Source: Pseudomonas sp. LS.1a (lineage in GTDB: Bacteria; Pseudomonadota; Gammaproteobacteria; Pseudomonadales; Pseudomonadaceae). Taken from it: a DNA stretch of 64,000 bases. A model generated the notes under the pieces. That model was not told the origin of the DNA. It made no database searches and saw only the letters and a list, made by a program, of their open reading frames with translations. Made by a program: the position numbers and the translations under genes. Where the stretch lies: positions 5,488,001-5,552,000 of the forward strand of contig NZ_CP092827.1 of assembly GCF_022533585.1 (NCBI RefSeq), written 5' to 3'. Positions 8,300 to 17,423 of this stretch are shown piece after piece (positions within the stretch are counted from its first letter, which is position 1; every line of letters begins with the position of its first letter).

Positions 8300-9661
8300 T
8301 CAGCGGATCGCTTCGAGCGTCAGATCAAGGCATTTACGTGCCTTTTCCACCAGTTCGTCGATCTCCGCGTGGCTGATCACCAGCGGTGGCGCGATGATCA
8401 TGGTGTCCCCCACCGCGCGCATGATCAGGCCGTTGTCGAAGCAGAAGGTACGGCAGATCATGCCCACGCCCTTGCCTTCGTAACGGCTGCGGGTGGCCTT
8501 GTCCTTGACCAGCTCGATCGCGCCGAGCAGGCCCAGGCCGCGTACCTCGCCCACCAGCGGGTGGTCCTGCAGTTCACGCAAACGCTTTTGCAAATACGGT
8601 GCCGCTTCGGTGCGCGCCTTCTCGACGATTTTCTCGTCGCGCAGGATGCGCAGGTTTTCCAGGCCCACCGCCGCCGCTACCGGGTGGCCGGAGTAGGTGA
8701 AGCCGTGGTTGAAGTCGCCGCCTTCGCTGAGTACCTGGGCCACGGTGTCACGCACGATCACACCGCCCATGGGGATGTAACCGGAAGTCAGGCCCTTGGC
8801 GATGGTCATCAGGTCGGGCTTGAGGTCGTAGTAGTCGGAGCCGAACCACTCGCCGGTGCGGCCGAAACCGCAGATCACTTCGTCGGCGACGAACAGGATC
8901 TCGTACTTGGCGAGGATCTCCTTGACCTTCGGCCAGTAGGTTTCCGGCGGGATGATCACGCCACCGGCACCCTGGATTGGCTCGGCGATGAAGGCAGCGA
9001 CGTTGTCTTCGCCGACTTCGAGGATTTTCTTCTCCAATTGCTCGGCCGCCCACACCCCGAATTCATCCGGGGTCATGTCGCCGCCTTCACCGAACCAGTA
9101 CGGCTGCGGGATATGCACGATGCCCGGAATCGGCAGGCCGCCCTGCTCGTGCATGCCGCTCATGCCGCCCAGGCTGGCACCGGCCACGGTGGAACCGTGA
9201 TAACCGTTGATGCGGCCGATGATGGTCTGCTTCTGTGGCTTGCCTTTCAGCGCCCAGTAGTGGCGGACCATGCGCAGCACGGTGTCGTTGCCTTCGGAGC
9301 CGGAGCCGGTGAAGAACACATGGGTCATGCCTTGCGGCGCCACGTCGGAAATCGCCTTGGCCAGCTCCAGCGCAGGCGGGTGGGCAGTCTGGAAGAACAG
9401 GTTGTAGTACGGCAGTTCGCGCATCTGCTTTTCTGCCGCCTGCACCAGTTCTTCACGGCCATAACCCACCGCCACGCACCACAGGCCAGCCATGCCGTCG
9501 AGGATCTTGTGCCCCTCGCTATCCCACAAATGCACACCCTGGGCCTTGGTGATGATGCGCGGCCCCTTCTCCTTCAGCTGCTTGTAGTCGCTGAAGGGCG
9601 CGAGGTGATGCTCCCCGCTCAGGGTTTGCCATTCACGGGTTTGCGGGTTGTTGACGCTCAT
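8300..9661 (-). CDS. spuC: Putrescine (polyamine):pyruvate aminotransferase SpuC
   Basis: 453 aa, ATG after GGAGAAG. Class III PLP aminotransferase: GSEGNDTVLR cofactor-phosphate region at 122-130, ADEVICGFGRTGEWFG at 259-274, and the Schiff-base Lys289 in TIAKGLTSGY. Moves the amino group of putrescine (and related diamines) to pyruvate, giving 4-aminobutanal and alanine, in the cytosol. It lies 47 bases after spuB in the same orientation, so the two first catabolic steps (glutamylation, transamination) are co-transcribed upstream of the uptake genes. Confidence 0.93.
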   Translation of the reverse strand: MSVNNPQTREWQTLSGEHHLAPFSDYKQLKEKGPRIITKAQGVHLWDSEGHKILDGMAGLWCVAVGYGREELVQAAEKQMRELPYYNLFFQTAHPPALELAKAISDVAPQGMTHVFFTGSGSEGNDTVLRMVRHYWALKGKPQKQTIIGRINGYHGSTVAGASLGGMSGMHEQGGLPIPGIVHIPQPYWFGEGGDMTPDEFGVWAAEQLEKKILEVGEDNVAAFIAEPIQGAGGVIIPPETYWPKVKEILAKYEILFVADEVICGFGRTGEWFGSDYYDLKPDLMTIAKGLTSGYIPMGGVIVRDTVAQVLSEGGDFNHGFTYSGHPVAAAVGLENLRILRDEKIVEKARTEAAPYLQKRLRELQDHPLVGEVRGLGLLGAIELVKDKATRSRYEGKGVGMICRTFCFDNGLIMRAVGDTMIIAPPLVISHAEIDELVEKARKCLDLTLEAIR

Positions 9662-9708
9662 GTGCTTCTCCGTTGTTCGACAGCCGCGTCCTGCGGCACC
9701 AAGGTTGA

Positions 9709-11067
9709 TCAGACAGCAAACAGCAGGAACTCACGCTCCCAGGAGCTGATGACTCGCTTGAAGTTCTCGTGTTCGGCGCGCTTGGTGGCGACGTAGCCGG
9801 TAATGAACTTCTTGCCCAGGTACTGCACCAGCGCACGGCTGTTTTCCATGCGTTCCAGGGCATCTTCGATGGTCAGTGGCAGGCGCAGGTTGCGGCGTTC
9901 GTAGCCACGGCCCTGCACCGGCGCGCTGGCGTCGATGCCTTCGACCATACCGATGTAGCCACACAGCAGGCTGGCGGCAATGGCCAGGTAAGGGTTGGCG
10001 TCGGCGCCCGGCAGGCGGTTCTCGACCCGGCGGCTTTGCGGGCCGGCGTCTGGCACGCGCAAGCCGACAGTACGGTTTTCTTCGCCCCACTCCACGTTCA
10101 CCGGCGCCGAGGTGTCGGGCAGGAAGCGGCGGAACGAGTTGACGTTGGGCGCGAACAGCGGCAGCGCCTCGGGGATGAACTTCTGCAGGCCACCGATGTG
10201 GTGCAGGAACAGTTCGCTCATGCTGCCATCGTCGTTGCTGAAGATATTCTTGCCGGTGGCCACGTCGACCACGCTCTGGTGCAGGTGCATGGCACTGCCT
10301 GGCTCGCCGGTCATGGGCTTGGCCATGAAGGTGGCGGCCACGTTGTGCTTGAGCGCAGCCTCGCGCATGGTGCGCTTGAACACCAGGATCTGGTCGGCCA
10401 GGTGCAGGGCGTTGCCATGCCGGAAGTTGATCTCCATCTGCGCCGTGCCGTCTTCATGGATCAGCGTGTCGAGGTCCAGCTGCTGCAGTTCGCACCAGTC
10501 GTAGACGTCTTCGAACAGTGGATCGAATTCGTTGGCGGCTTCGATCGAGAACGACTGGCGGCCGGTTTCCGGGCGGCCCGAACGGCCTACCGGGGGCTGC
10601 AGCGGGAAGTCCGGGTCTTCGCTGCGCTTGGTCAGGTAGAACTCCATCTCCGGCGCGACGATCGGCTGCCAGCCCTTGTCGGCATAGAGCTTGAGGACTT
10701 TCTTCAGCACGTTGCGCGGCGACAGCTCTACCGGGTTGCCCTTCTTGTCGTAGGTGTCGTGGATCACCTGGGCGGTCGGCTCGATGGCCCATGGCACCAG
10801 GAACACGGCGTTCTCGTCGGGGCGGCAGATCATGTCGATGTCCGCCGGGTCGAGCAGTTCGTAATAGATGTCGTCGTCGACGTAGTCGCCGGTCACGGTC
10901 TGCAGCAGCACGCTCTCGGGCAGGCGCATGCCTTTTTCGGCGATGAATTTGTTGGTAGGCGAAATCTTGCCGCGCGTGATGCCGGTCAGGTCACTGATCA
11001 TGCATTCGACTTCGGTGATCTTGTGCTCTTTCAACCAATCGGTGAGCTGGTCGAGGTTGTTACTCAT
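9709..11067 (-). CDS. spuB: Glutamine synthetase-like gamma-glutamylpolyamine synthetase SpuB (PuuA-like)
   Basis: 452 aa, ATG after a CTGAGG-type site. Glutamine synthetase fold: N-terminal beta-grasp domain with CMISDLTGITRGK, catalytic domain with APEMEFYL, HEDGTAQMEINFRHG, MAKPMTGEPGSAMHLHQS and the C-terminal RVPDAGPQSRRVENRLPGAD. GS-like proteins in spu/puu clusters ligate glutamate to putrescine or other amines, using ATP. First gene of the minus-strand spu operon, divergent from a second GS-like gene (spuI) across 574 bases. Which amine it prefers cannot be read from the sequence. Confidence 0.88.
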   Translation of the reverse strand: MSNNLDQLTDWLKEHKITEVECMISDLTGITRGKISPTNKFIAEKGMRLPESVLLQTVTGDYVDDDIYYELLDPADIDMICRPDENAVFLVPWAIEPTAQVIHDTYDKKGNPVELSPRNVLKKVLKLYADKGWQPIVAPEMEFYLTKRSEDPDFPLQPPVGRSGRPETGRQSFSIEAANEFDPLFEDVYDWCELQQLDLDTLIHEDGTAQMEINFRHGNALHLADQILVFKRTMREAALKHNVAATFMAKPMTGEPGSAMHLHQSVVDVATGKNIFSNDDGSMSELFLHHIGGLQKFIPEALPLFAPNVNSFRRFLPDTSAPVNVEWGEENRTVGLRVPDAGPQSRRVENRLPGADANPYLAIAASLLCGYIGMVEGIDASAPVQGRGYERRNLRLPLTIEDALERMENSRALVQYLGKKFITGYVATKRAEHENFKRVISSWEREFLLFAV

Positions 11068-11641
11068 AAATACCTCAGGAGGTAAGGTGGTCCGCGCACT
11101 GATTCTGGATGGAGTACATTGCTAAAGCAAAAACCCCCGCGCAGAGCCACAGTGGATACACTGAAAACAGGTGCGTCCGTAATGAGTTCGAAAGGCAGAA
11201 AGACGAAACGAAGGGCGGCAAGCCGCTACGAGGGCAGGTCCGGGAGCGCCAAACGTCAATTATTGCGGCCAGGGCGGCCACGCCATTGACGAAGCTTGCA
11301 AAAATGACGGATGTACCTGATGGCACCGCGCAGGCAGTGCTTTCAGGTCGCGGCAAGCGGACCATGTGACCCTCGTATTATTGTGTTCTGGGTTGAGACC
11401 GAGCTTAGCCTTGTTCATTTTTTTACACAACACCTCCGTAAAAAATAAAACACGGCTTGTCGGAGATAGCCCTTTCCGCGGGAAATAGCGGATAATGGCT
11501 TGCCCCGATATGCAGCAAATCTGCCGTCGATGTGCCATTTCAGGGCATCATGGGGTTGGCTTGACATCAGTTTGTCTTTTCGATTGACTGGTCTTGCAAG
11601 CCCCCCTTGATTGATATTTTTGACAACAAAGGTGTTGCATC
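11068..11641. promoter_or_regulatory. Divergent promoter region between spuB and spuI
   Basis: 574 bases with no convincing gene. It is more A+T-rich than its surroundings around 11380-11640. It should carry both divergent promoters. I looked for sigma-54 (GG-N10-GC) and sigma-70 elements and found no clear one on either strand. A TTGACA-like hexamer at about 11560 has no matching -10 at normal spacing. A weak inverted repeat CCGC/GCGG lies near 11476-11491. Two overlapping short ORFs (11109-11369 plus, 11075-11365 minus) look spurious. Confidence 0.6.
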
Positions 11642-13018
11642 ATGTCGGTACCCCCGCGTGCCGTTCAGCTTAACGAAGCGAACGCGTTCCTTAAGGAACA
11701 TCCTGAGGTTCTCTACGTTGACCTTCTGATTGCAGATATGAATGGTGTGGTGCGTGGCAAGCGCATAGAGCGCACCAGCCTCCACAAGGTTTACGAGAAA
11801 GGCATCAACCTGCCTGCCTCCCTCTTCGCCCTGGATATCAACGGCTCCACCGTCGAAAGCACCGGGCTGGGCCTGGACATCGGCGATGCTGACCGCATCT
11901 GCTATCCAATCCCTGACACACTCTGTAACGAGCCGTGGCAAAAGCGCCCTACCGCCCAGTTGCTGATGACCATGCACGAACTCGAAGGCGAGCCGTTCTT
12001 CGCCGACCCGCGTGAAGTGCTGCGTCAGGTGGTGAGCAAGTTCACCGAGATGGGCCTGACCATCTGCGCCGCGTTCGAGCTGGAGTTCTACCTGATCGAC
12101 CAGGAGAACGTGAACGGCCGTCCGCAGCCGCCGCGCTCGCCAATTTCGGGCAAGCGCCCGCAGTCGACCCAGGTGTACCTGATCGACGACCTCGACGAAT
12201 ATGCCGACTGCCTGCAGGACATCCTGGAAGGCGCGAAGGAGCAAGGCATCCCGGCCGACGCCATCGTCAAGGAAAGCGCCCCGGCGCAGTTCGAAGTCAA
12301 CCTGCACCACGTGGCCGACCCGCTCAAGGCCTGCGACTACGCGGTACTGCTCAAGCGGTTGATCAAGAACATCGCCTACGACCATGAAATGGACACCACC
12401 TTCATGGCCAAGCCCTACCCGGGCCAGGCAGGCAACGGCCTGCATGTACACATTTCCGTGCTGGACAAAGATGGCAACAACATCTTCACCAGCGAGGATC
12501 CCGAGCAGAACGCCGCGCTACGTCACGCTGTCGGCGGTGTGCTCGAGACCCTGCCCGCATCCATGGCGTTCCTTTGCCCGAACGTCAACTCGTACCGCCG
12601 CTTCGGTGCGCAGTTCTATGTACCGAACGCGCCAAGCTGGGGCCTGGACAACCGCACCGTGGCCCTGCGCGTGCCGACCGGTTCGCCGGACGCCGTGCGC
12701 ATCGAGCACCGCGTGGCTGGTGCCGACGCCAACCCGTACCTGATGATGGCTGCCGTACTGGCCGGCGTGCACCATGGCCTGACCAACAAGGTCGAGCCGG
12801 GTGAGCCGATCGAAGGCAACTCGTACGAGCAACTGGAGCAGAGCCTGCCGAACAACCTGCGCGATGCCCTGCGCGAGCTGGACGACAGCGAGATCCTGAA
12901 CAAGTACATCGATCCGAAATACATCGACATCTTCGTCGCGTGCAAGGAGAGCGAGCTGGAGGAGTTCGAGCATTCGATCTCCGACCTCGAGTACAACTGG
13001 TACCTGCATACCGTGTAA
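11642..13018 (+). CDS. spuI: Glutamine synthetase-like gamma-glutamylpolyamine synthetase SpuI (PuuA-like)
   Basis: 458 aa, ATG after AAAGGTG. Second GS-family enzyme: DLLIADMNGVVRGKRI, AAFELEFYLID, KESAPAQFEVNLHHV, MAKPYPGQAGNGLHVHIS, NRTVALRVPTGSPDAVRIEH. Divergent from spuB and ending in its own rho-independent terminator. Equivalent to spuI of P. aeruginosa; probably glutamylates putrescine or a related amine. The sequences of SpuI and SpuB differ substantially, which suggests different substrates rather than recent duplication. Confidence 0.88.
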   Translation: MSVPPRAVQLNEANAFLKEHPEVLYVDLLIADMNGVVRGKRIERTSLHKVYEKGINLPASLFALDINGSTVESTGLGLDIGDADRICYPIPDTLCNEPWQKRPTAQLLMTMHELEGEPFFADPREVLRQVVSKFTEMGLTICAAFELEFYLIDQENVNGRPQPPRSPISGKRPQSTQVYLIDDLDEYADCLQDILEGAKEQGIPADAIVKESAPAQFEVNLHHVADPLKACDYAVLLKRLIKNIAYDHEMDTTFMAKPYPGQAGNGLHVHISVLDKDGNNIFTSEDPEQNAALRHAVGGVLETLPASMAFLCPNVNSYRRFGAQFYVPNAPSWGLDNRTVALRVPTGSPDAVRIEHRVAGADANPYLMMAAVLAGVHHGLTNKVEPGEPIEGNSYEQLEQSLPNNLRDALRELDDSEILNKYIDPKYIDIFVACKESELEEFEHSISDLEYNWYLHTV

Positions 13019-13021
13019 ACG

Positions 13022-13051
13022 AAAACGCCGCCCACAAGGGCGGCGTTTTTG
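13022..13051 (+). terminator. Rho-independent terminator of spuI
   Basis: Stem AACGCCGCCC with GGGCGGCGTT, loop ACAA, followed by a T-run (13046-13050), starting 4 bases after the stop. Confidence 0.92.
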
Positions 13052-13064
13052 TTCGAGATCGGTG

Positions 13065-13162
13065 TCGCCTGCTTCGCGGGTAAACCCGCTCCCACAGGGA
13101 CCGCGCCGGCCTCAGGTCCGGTGAAGATCCTGTGGGAGCGGGTTCACCCGCGAAGAGGCCGG
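13065..13162. repeat. Inverted REP pair 4
   Basis: REP copies at 13065-13099 and 13129-13162, stems GGGTAAACCC and GGGTTCACCC. Between the convergent spuI terminator and the argA stop; the right copy ends 7 bases before the argA stop. Confidence 0.9.
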
Positions 13163-13169
13163 TACAGGC

Positions 13170-14468
13170 TTACAAGGGCTTCTCGAAAATCTTCGAATTG
13201 CGCTGGTAGTTGTACAGCGAAGCCCGCGCCGCCGGCAGCCGCTCGACCCCGCTCGGCGCAAACCCGCGCTCGCGGAACCAGTGCGCGGTACGCGTCGTCA
13301 GCACGAACAGGGTGTTCAAGCCCAACTGCCGCGCCCGGCTTTCGATGCGCTCCAGCAGCTCGTCGCCACGCCCGCCATGGCGGTACTCCGGGTTCACCGC
13401 CAGGCACGCCAGCTCGCCGGCGTCGGAATCGGCAATCGGGTACAACGCCGCACAGGCGATGATCATGCCCTCGCGCTCGACCACGCTGAACTGCTCGATC
13501 TCCCGCTCCAGCACCTCACGCGAACGGCGCACGAGGATGCCCTGCTCTTCCAGCGGGCTGATCAGCTCCAGCAAACCGCCCACGTCCTCGATGGTCGCCT
13601 CGCGCACCACTTCGAACTGCTCCTGCGACACCAGCGTGCCGCCACCGCCACGGGTGAACAGTTCGGTCAGCAAGGCGCCGTCCTCGGCATAGCTGACGAT
13701 ATGGCTGCGCGCCACGCCGCCTTTGCAAGCCTCGGCCGCGGCGTCCAGCAGCTCGCCCTGGTAATCGCTGCCCAGGCGCTGCAAATGCGGGGCAACCTGC
13801 TGTGGGCGCAGTTCGCGCACCAGCTTGCCGTCCTCGTCCAGCAGGCCCGGCTCGGCGCCGAACAGCAGCAGCTTGTCGGCCCCCAGTTCGATGGCGGCGC
13901 GGGTGGCCACGTCTTCGCAGGCCAGGTTGAAGATTTCCCCCGTGGGCGAGTAGCCCAGCGGCGACAACAGCACGATGGAGCGCTCGTCAAGCAGGCGGCT
14001 GATGCCCTTGCGGTCGACCCGGCGCACTTCGCCGGTGTGGTGGTAGTCCACGCCTTCGAGCACGCCGATCGGCCGCGCCGTTACCAGGTTGCCGGACGCC
14101 ACGCGCAGGCGCGAGCCCTGCATCGGCGAAGCGGCGATGTCCATCGACAGGCGTGCCTCGATGGCCAGGCGCAAGGCGCCGACGGCATCGATCACGCAGT
14201 CCAGGGTGGCGGCATCAGTGATGCGCATGCCACGGTGGTAGTGCGGGGTCAGGCCGCGATCAGCCAGGCGGCTTTCGATCTGCGGACGCGAGCCATGCAC
14301 CAGCACCAGACGCACGCCCAGGCTGTGCAGCAGCACCAGGTCGTGGACGATGTTGCCGAAATTAGGGTGTTCCACCCCATCGCCAGGGAGCATGACCACG
14401 AAGGTGCAGTCGCGATGGGCATTGATGTACGGGGAGGCATGACGCAGCCAGTTGACGTAGTCGGGCAT
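13170..14468 (-). CDS. argA: N-acetylglutamate synthase ArgA
   Basis: 432 aa. First step of arginine synthesis: acetyl-CoA plus glutamate to N-acetylglutamate. Residues about 1-280 form the amino-acid-kinase-like domain (VVMLPGDGVEHPNF, LVLVHGSRPQIESRL) that binds the feedback inhibitor arginine. Residues about 290-432 form the GNAT acetyltransferase domain (LAVNPEYRHGGRGDELLERI holds the acetyl-CoA loop). Length is that of the classical bacterial ArgA. No strong ribosome site (AGG only). It lies 124 bases downstream of argE in the same orientation, and the two may share a transcript. Confidence 0.95.
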   Translation of the reverse strand: MPDYVNWLRHASPYINAHRDCTFVVMLPGDGVEHPNFGNIVHDLVLLHSLGVRLVLVHGSRPQIESRLADRGLTPHYHRGMRITDAATLDCVIDAVGALRLAIEARLSMDIAASPMQGSRLRVASGNLVTARPIGVLEGVDYHHTGEVRRVDRKGISRLLDERSIVLLSPLGYSPTGEIFNLACEDVATRAAIELGADKLLLFGAEPGLLDEDGKLVRELRPQQVAPHLQRLGSDYQGELLDAAAEACKGGVARSHIVSYAEDGALLTELFTRGGGGTLVSQEQFEVVREATIEDVGGLLELISPLEEQGILVRRSREVLEREIEQFSVVEREGMIIACAALYPIADSDAGELACLAVNPEYRHGGRGDELLERIESRARQLGLNTLFVLTTRTAHWFRERGFAPSGVERLPAARASLYNYQRNSKIFEKPL

Positions 14469-14592
14469 GACAGGGCCTGTGGATAAGTGGACGGAGAACG
14501 GCGATACAGGGGGCGTTCAGGATCATCGTCGGAACAGGCTTGCGGTCACGCGCGGTCTCCTCTAGGCAGGAACGAATCAGTCCGGTTGACGT

Positions 14593-15735
14593 TTAGTTCA
14601 GGCAATAGTGCCGGATCAGGTCACGCAATAGACGCACGGTAGGCTCGATTCGTGACATTTCAAGGTATTCGCCGGGCTGGTGGGCACAGGCGATGTCGCC
14701 GGGGCCCAGCACGATGGTCTGGCAGCCCAGTTGCTGAAGATAAGGCGCTTCGGTGCCGAACGCCACCGCTTCGGCGCGGTGGCCGGTAAGGCGCTCCGCC
14801 ACTTGCACCAGCTCGGCGTCGGCAGCCTGCTCGAATGGCGGCACCTCCGGGAACAACGGTGCATAGTCGATGCGCACCTCAAAGCGCTCTGCCACGGGCA
14901 CCAGCTTGGCGCGGATGGCCGCGCGCAGTTGCTCCACGTCCATGCCTGGCAGCGGGCGCAGGTCGAATTCCAGGGCGCACTGGCCGCAGATACGGTTGGG
15001 GTTGTCGCCGCCATGGATGCAGCCGAAGTTCATGGTCGGGGTCGGCACGGTGAATTGCGGGTTGCGGTAGGTCTGCTGCCATTGCTGGCGCAAACCCATC
15101 AGCTCGCCCATCACTGCGTGCATGGCCTCCATGGCACTGCGGCCCAGGCTTGGGTCCGAGGAGTGGCCGCTGCGCCCGAGGATGTCGATGCGGTCCATGA
15201 GGATGCCCTTGTGCATGCGGATCGGCCGCAGCCCGGTGGGCTCGCCGATCACCGCGGCACGGCCGAGCGGCTGACCGGCCTCGGCCAGGGCACGGGCGCC
15301 GGACATGGAGCTTTCTTCGTCACAGGTGGCAAGGATCAGCAGCGGCTGCTTGAAATCGTGCTCCAGCAGTGGGATGACCGCCTCGATGACCAGGGCGAAG
15401 AAGCCCTTCATGTCGCAACTGCCCAGGCCGACCCAGCGGCCGTCGGTTTCGGTCAGTTTCAGCGGGTCGCTGGCCCACAGCTGTTCGTCATAAGGTACGG
15501 TGTCGCTGTGCCCCGCCAGCACCAGGCCACCCGGGCCAGTGCCACGGCTGGCCAGCAGGTTGAACTTGCCGGGGCTGACCTGGCGAATGTCGCAGTTGAA
15601 GCCAAGGTCACCCAGCCAACCGGCCAGCAGGTCGATGACCTGACGGTTTGACTGGTCCAGCGCAGGCTGGGTGCAACTGACCGAGGGCGCGGCGATCAGG
15701 GCGGCGAACTGGTCTTTCAGCGTCGGCAACGGCAT
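14593..15735 (-). CDS. argE: Acetylornithine deacetylase ArgE
   Basis: 380 aa, ATG after CGAGGAG. M20 metallopeptidase fold hydrolysing N-acetylornithine to ornithine and acetate. Metal-binding motifs: AGHSDTVPYDEQ (His, Asp), GLGSCDMKGFFAL (bridging Asp), CDEESSMSGAR (catalytic Glu then Glu), FGTEAPYLQQLG and the C-terminal His in AHQPGEYL. Dimerisation (lid) domain in the middle (HMKG-type region around SGHSSDPSLGRSAM). Clustered with argA. Many pseudomonads also have ArgJ recycling, so linear deacetylation may be partly redundant. Confidence 0.93.
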   Translation of the reverse strand: MPLPTLKDQFAALIAAPSVSCTQPALDQSNRQVIDLLAGWLGDLGFNCDIRQVSPGKFNLLASRGTGPGGLVLAGHSDTVPYDEQLWASDPLKLTETDGRWVGLGSCDMKGFFALVIEAVIPLLEHDFKQPLLILATCDEESSMSGARALAEAGQPLGRAAVIGEPTGLRPIRMHKGILMDRIDILGRSGHSSDPSLGRSAMEAMHAVMGELMGLRQQWQQTYRNPQFTVPTPTMNFGCIHGGDNPNRICGQCALEFDLRPLPGMDVEQLRAAIRAKLVPVAERFEVRIDYAPLFPEVPPFEQAADAELVQVAERLTGHRAEAVAFGTEAPYLQQLGCQTIVLGPGDIACAHQPGEYLEMSRIEPTVRLLRDLIRHYCLN

Positions 15736-15787
15736 GCGCGTACTCCTCGGAAGCGTTGCCCATCATAGCAATGCCGTCCAACCGTGT

Positions 15788-15882
15788 GGGCTTCTTCGCG
15801 GGTAAACCCGCTCCCACAGGGAAAGCGCCGCACCTGGGGGCAGCACAGTACCTGTAGGAGCGGGTTTACCCGCGAAGAAGCC
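15788..15882. repeat. Inverted REP pair 5
   Basis: REP copies at about 15788-15821 and 15851-15882, stems GGGTAAACCC; the second has CTGTAGGAG instead of CTGTGGGAG. Lies in the divergent argE/CYTH gap, so here a REP pair sits between two 5' ends. Confidence 0.88.
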
Positions 15883-15954
15883 ACCACGATCCAACAGACG
15901 AGAGCCGACTCCTGTAGACTGCTGGGCAACCACGCCCCCTTCTTCGAGCCTGTG

Positions 15955-17322
15955 ATGCACAAAGAAACCGAACTCAAGCTCCGCGCCAGCCGCGAGACCC
16001 TTGCCGCCCTGCGCGAGCACCCTCTGCTGAAAAAGCGCAACAAGTCCGGCTGGCAGACCCGCGAACTGCTCAACCAGTACTTCGACACCCCGGAGCGCGA
16101 GCTCTCCGCTGCCCGTGTCGCCCTGCGCCTGCGCCGCGATGGCGAGGCCATCATCCAGACCCTCAAGTGCCGCGGCACCAGCGTGGCCGGCCTGTCCGAG
16201 CGCAACGAGCACGAATGGCAGCTGGACAAGGTCAAGCTCGACCTGAAGAAGCTCGACGACAGCTGCTGGCCCGCGCAACTGGCCAACCTGGACAAAAAGA
16301 CCATCAAGCCGCTGTTCACCACCGACTTCAGCCGTGAATACGCCGAAATCGCCTGGGGCCGTGGCAAGAGCAAGGTGGTGATCGAGGCTGCACTGGACCA
16401 GGGCTTCGTGATCGCCGGCAAGCGCAAGGAAGAAATCTGCGAGCTGGAACTGGAACTGCGCGAAGGTGAACCGCAGGCCCTGCTGGAACTGGCCGCCGAG
16501 CTGGCCGCCAGCCTGCCGCTGATGCCATGCGACATCAGCAAGGCCGAGCGTGGCTACCGCCTGCTGGAGCCGGACAGCTACGAGCTGGGCCTGCCGCACA
16601 CCGAGCTGGAAGCCGAAATGGCCGTGGATGACGCCTACGCCGCACTGGCCTGGCAACTGCTGGGCAGCAGCCAGCGCCTGGCCGAGCAATACCGCCACAA
16701 CGGCCACTGGCGCCTGCTGCAGGACTGGGTCGAGTGCCTGAGCGAACTGCGTGCGATTACCGCCAGCCTGGGCCAGGCCGCGCCGCGCGCCACCACCCGA
16801 GACCTGCGCAACAGCCTCGACGCCCTGCTCGAAGACTGGCGCCCGCTGGTGCAGGCCGGCAACGAAGACGAAGACATCCGCCGCGCCGCCCCAGAGCAGT
16901 TCGCCGAAGAGCTGGAAGACGTACGCTGGGGCCAGTTCTCGCTGGAAACCTCGCGCTGGCTGCTGGCCCGTGCCTGGACCGTGGAACGCAAAGGCCGTGG
17001 CGAGCGTCAGGGCAAGGCGCAGCTGGCCAGCTGGCTGGCGCACCTGCTGGGCGAGGAAGGCCGGGCATTGAAGCTGCCGCTGTACACCCAGCGTCCGGAA
17101 GACCTGGCCGAGCAGCTGCCGCGTATCGAACAGCTGCTGGCCTGGCTGCACCATGCCCGTCAGGTGCTGGAAGCGCCGCAGATGGACCGCCTGTATGGCG
17201 ACCTGAAGAAGCTGCATGAGCTGGCCGAGCAGCCAATCAGCGATGAAGTGCTGGAAGCACGTATCGAACAGGCCCGGGCGGTGGATCAGAGCCGCGGCTG
17301 GAAGCACCTGCTCAAGGCTTGA
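15955..17322 (+). CDS. CYTH and CHAD domain protein, predicted inorganic triphosphatase (YgiF-like)
   Basis: 455 aa; start at ATG 15955 (MHKETELKLR), since the longer frame begins inside a REP. The N-terminal CYTH domain (about 1-200) carries the defining ExExK (Glu4, Glu6, Lys8) plus KSGWQTRELLNQYFDTP and further acidic/basic strands of the triphosphate tunnel. The C-terminal CHAD domain (about 215-455) is helical with conserved basic positions and the ending DLKKLHELAEQ. CYTH enzymes cleave triphosphate or related compounds; CHAD domains bind polyphosphate, so a role in short-chain polyphosphate handling is plausible. The physiological substrate is not known. Confidence 0.88.
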   Translation: MHKETELKLRASRETLAALREHPLLKKRNKSGWQTRELLNQYFDTPERELSAARVALRLRRDGEAIIQTLKCRGTSVAGLSERNEHEWQLDKVKLDLKKLDDSCWPAQLANLDKKTIKPLFTTDFSREYAEIAWGRGKSKVVIEAALDQGFVIAGKRKEEICELELELREGEPQALLELAAELAASLPLMPCDISKAERGYRLLEPDSYELGLPHTELEAEMAVDDAYAALAWQLLGSSQRLAEQYRHNGHWRLLQDWVECLSELRAITASLGQAAPRATTRDLRNSLDALLEDWRPLVQAGNEDEDIRRAAPEQFAEELEDVRWGQFSLETSRWLLARAWTVERKGRGERQGKAQLASWLAHLLGEEGRALKLPLYTQRPEDLAEQLPRIEQLLAWLHHARQVLEAPQMDRLYGDLKKLHELAEQPISDEVLEARIEQARAVDQSRGWKHLLKA

Positions 17323-17335
17323 TACCGCGTCGTTT

Positions 17336-17422
17336 TCTTCGCGGGTAAACCCGCTCCCACAGGGCTCGCGCTGCTCTCTGGCTCACTGATAACCCTGTGG
17401 GAGCGGGTTTACCCGCGAATGC
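17336..17422. repeat. Inverted REP pair 6
   Basis: REP copies at 17336-17364 and 17393-17422, stems GGGTAAACCC, between convergent CYTH and Lrp genes. The Lrp stop codon (17424-17426) begins two bases after the repeat. Confidence 0.88.
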
Positions 17423-17423
17423 C

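Noticed and set aside
11109..11369. Short plus-strand ORF in the spuB-spuI gap
   Set aside because: No recognisable family, no clear ribosome site, and an equally long minus-strand ORF overlaps it. The low-complexity text looks non-coding.
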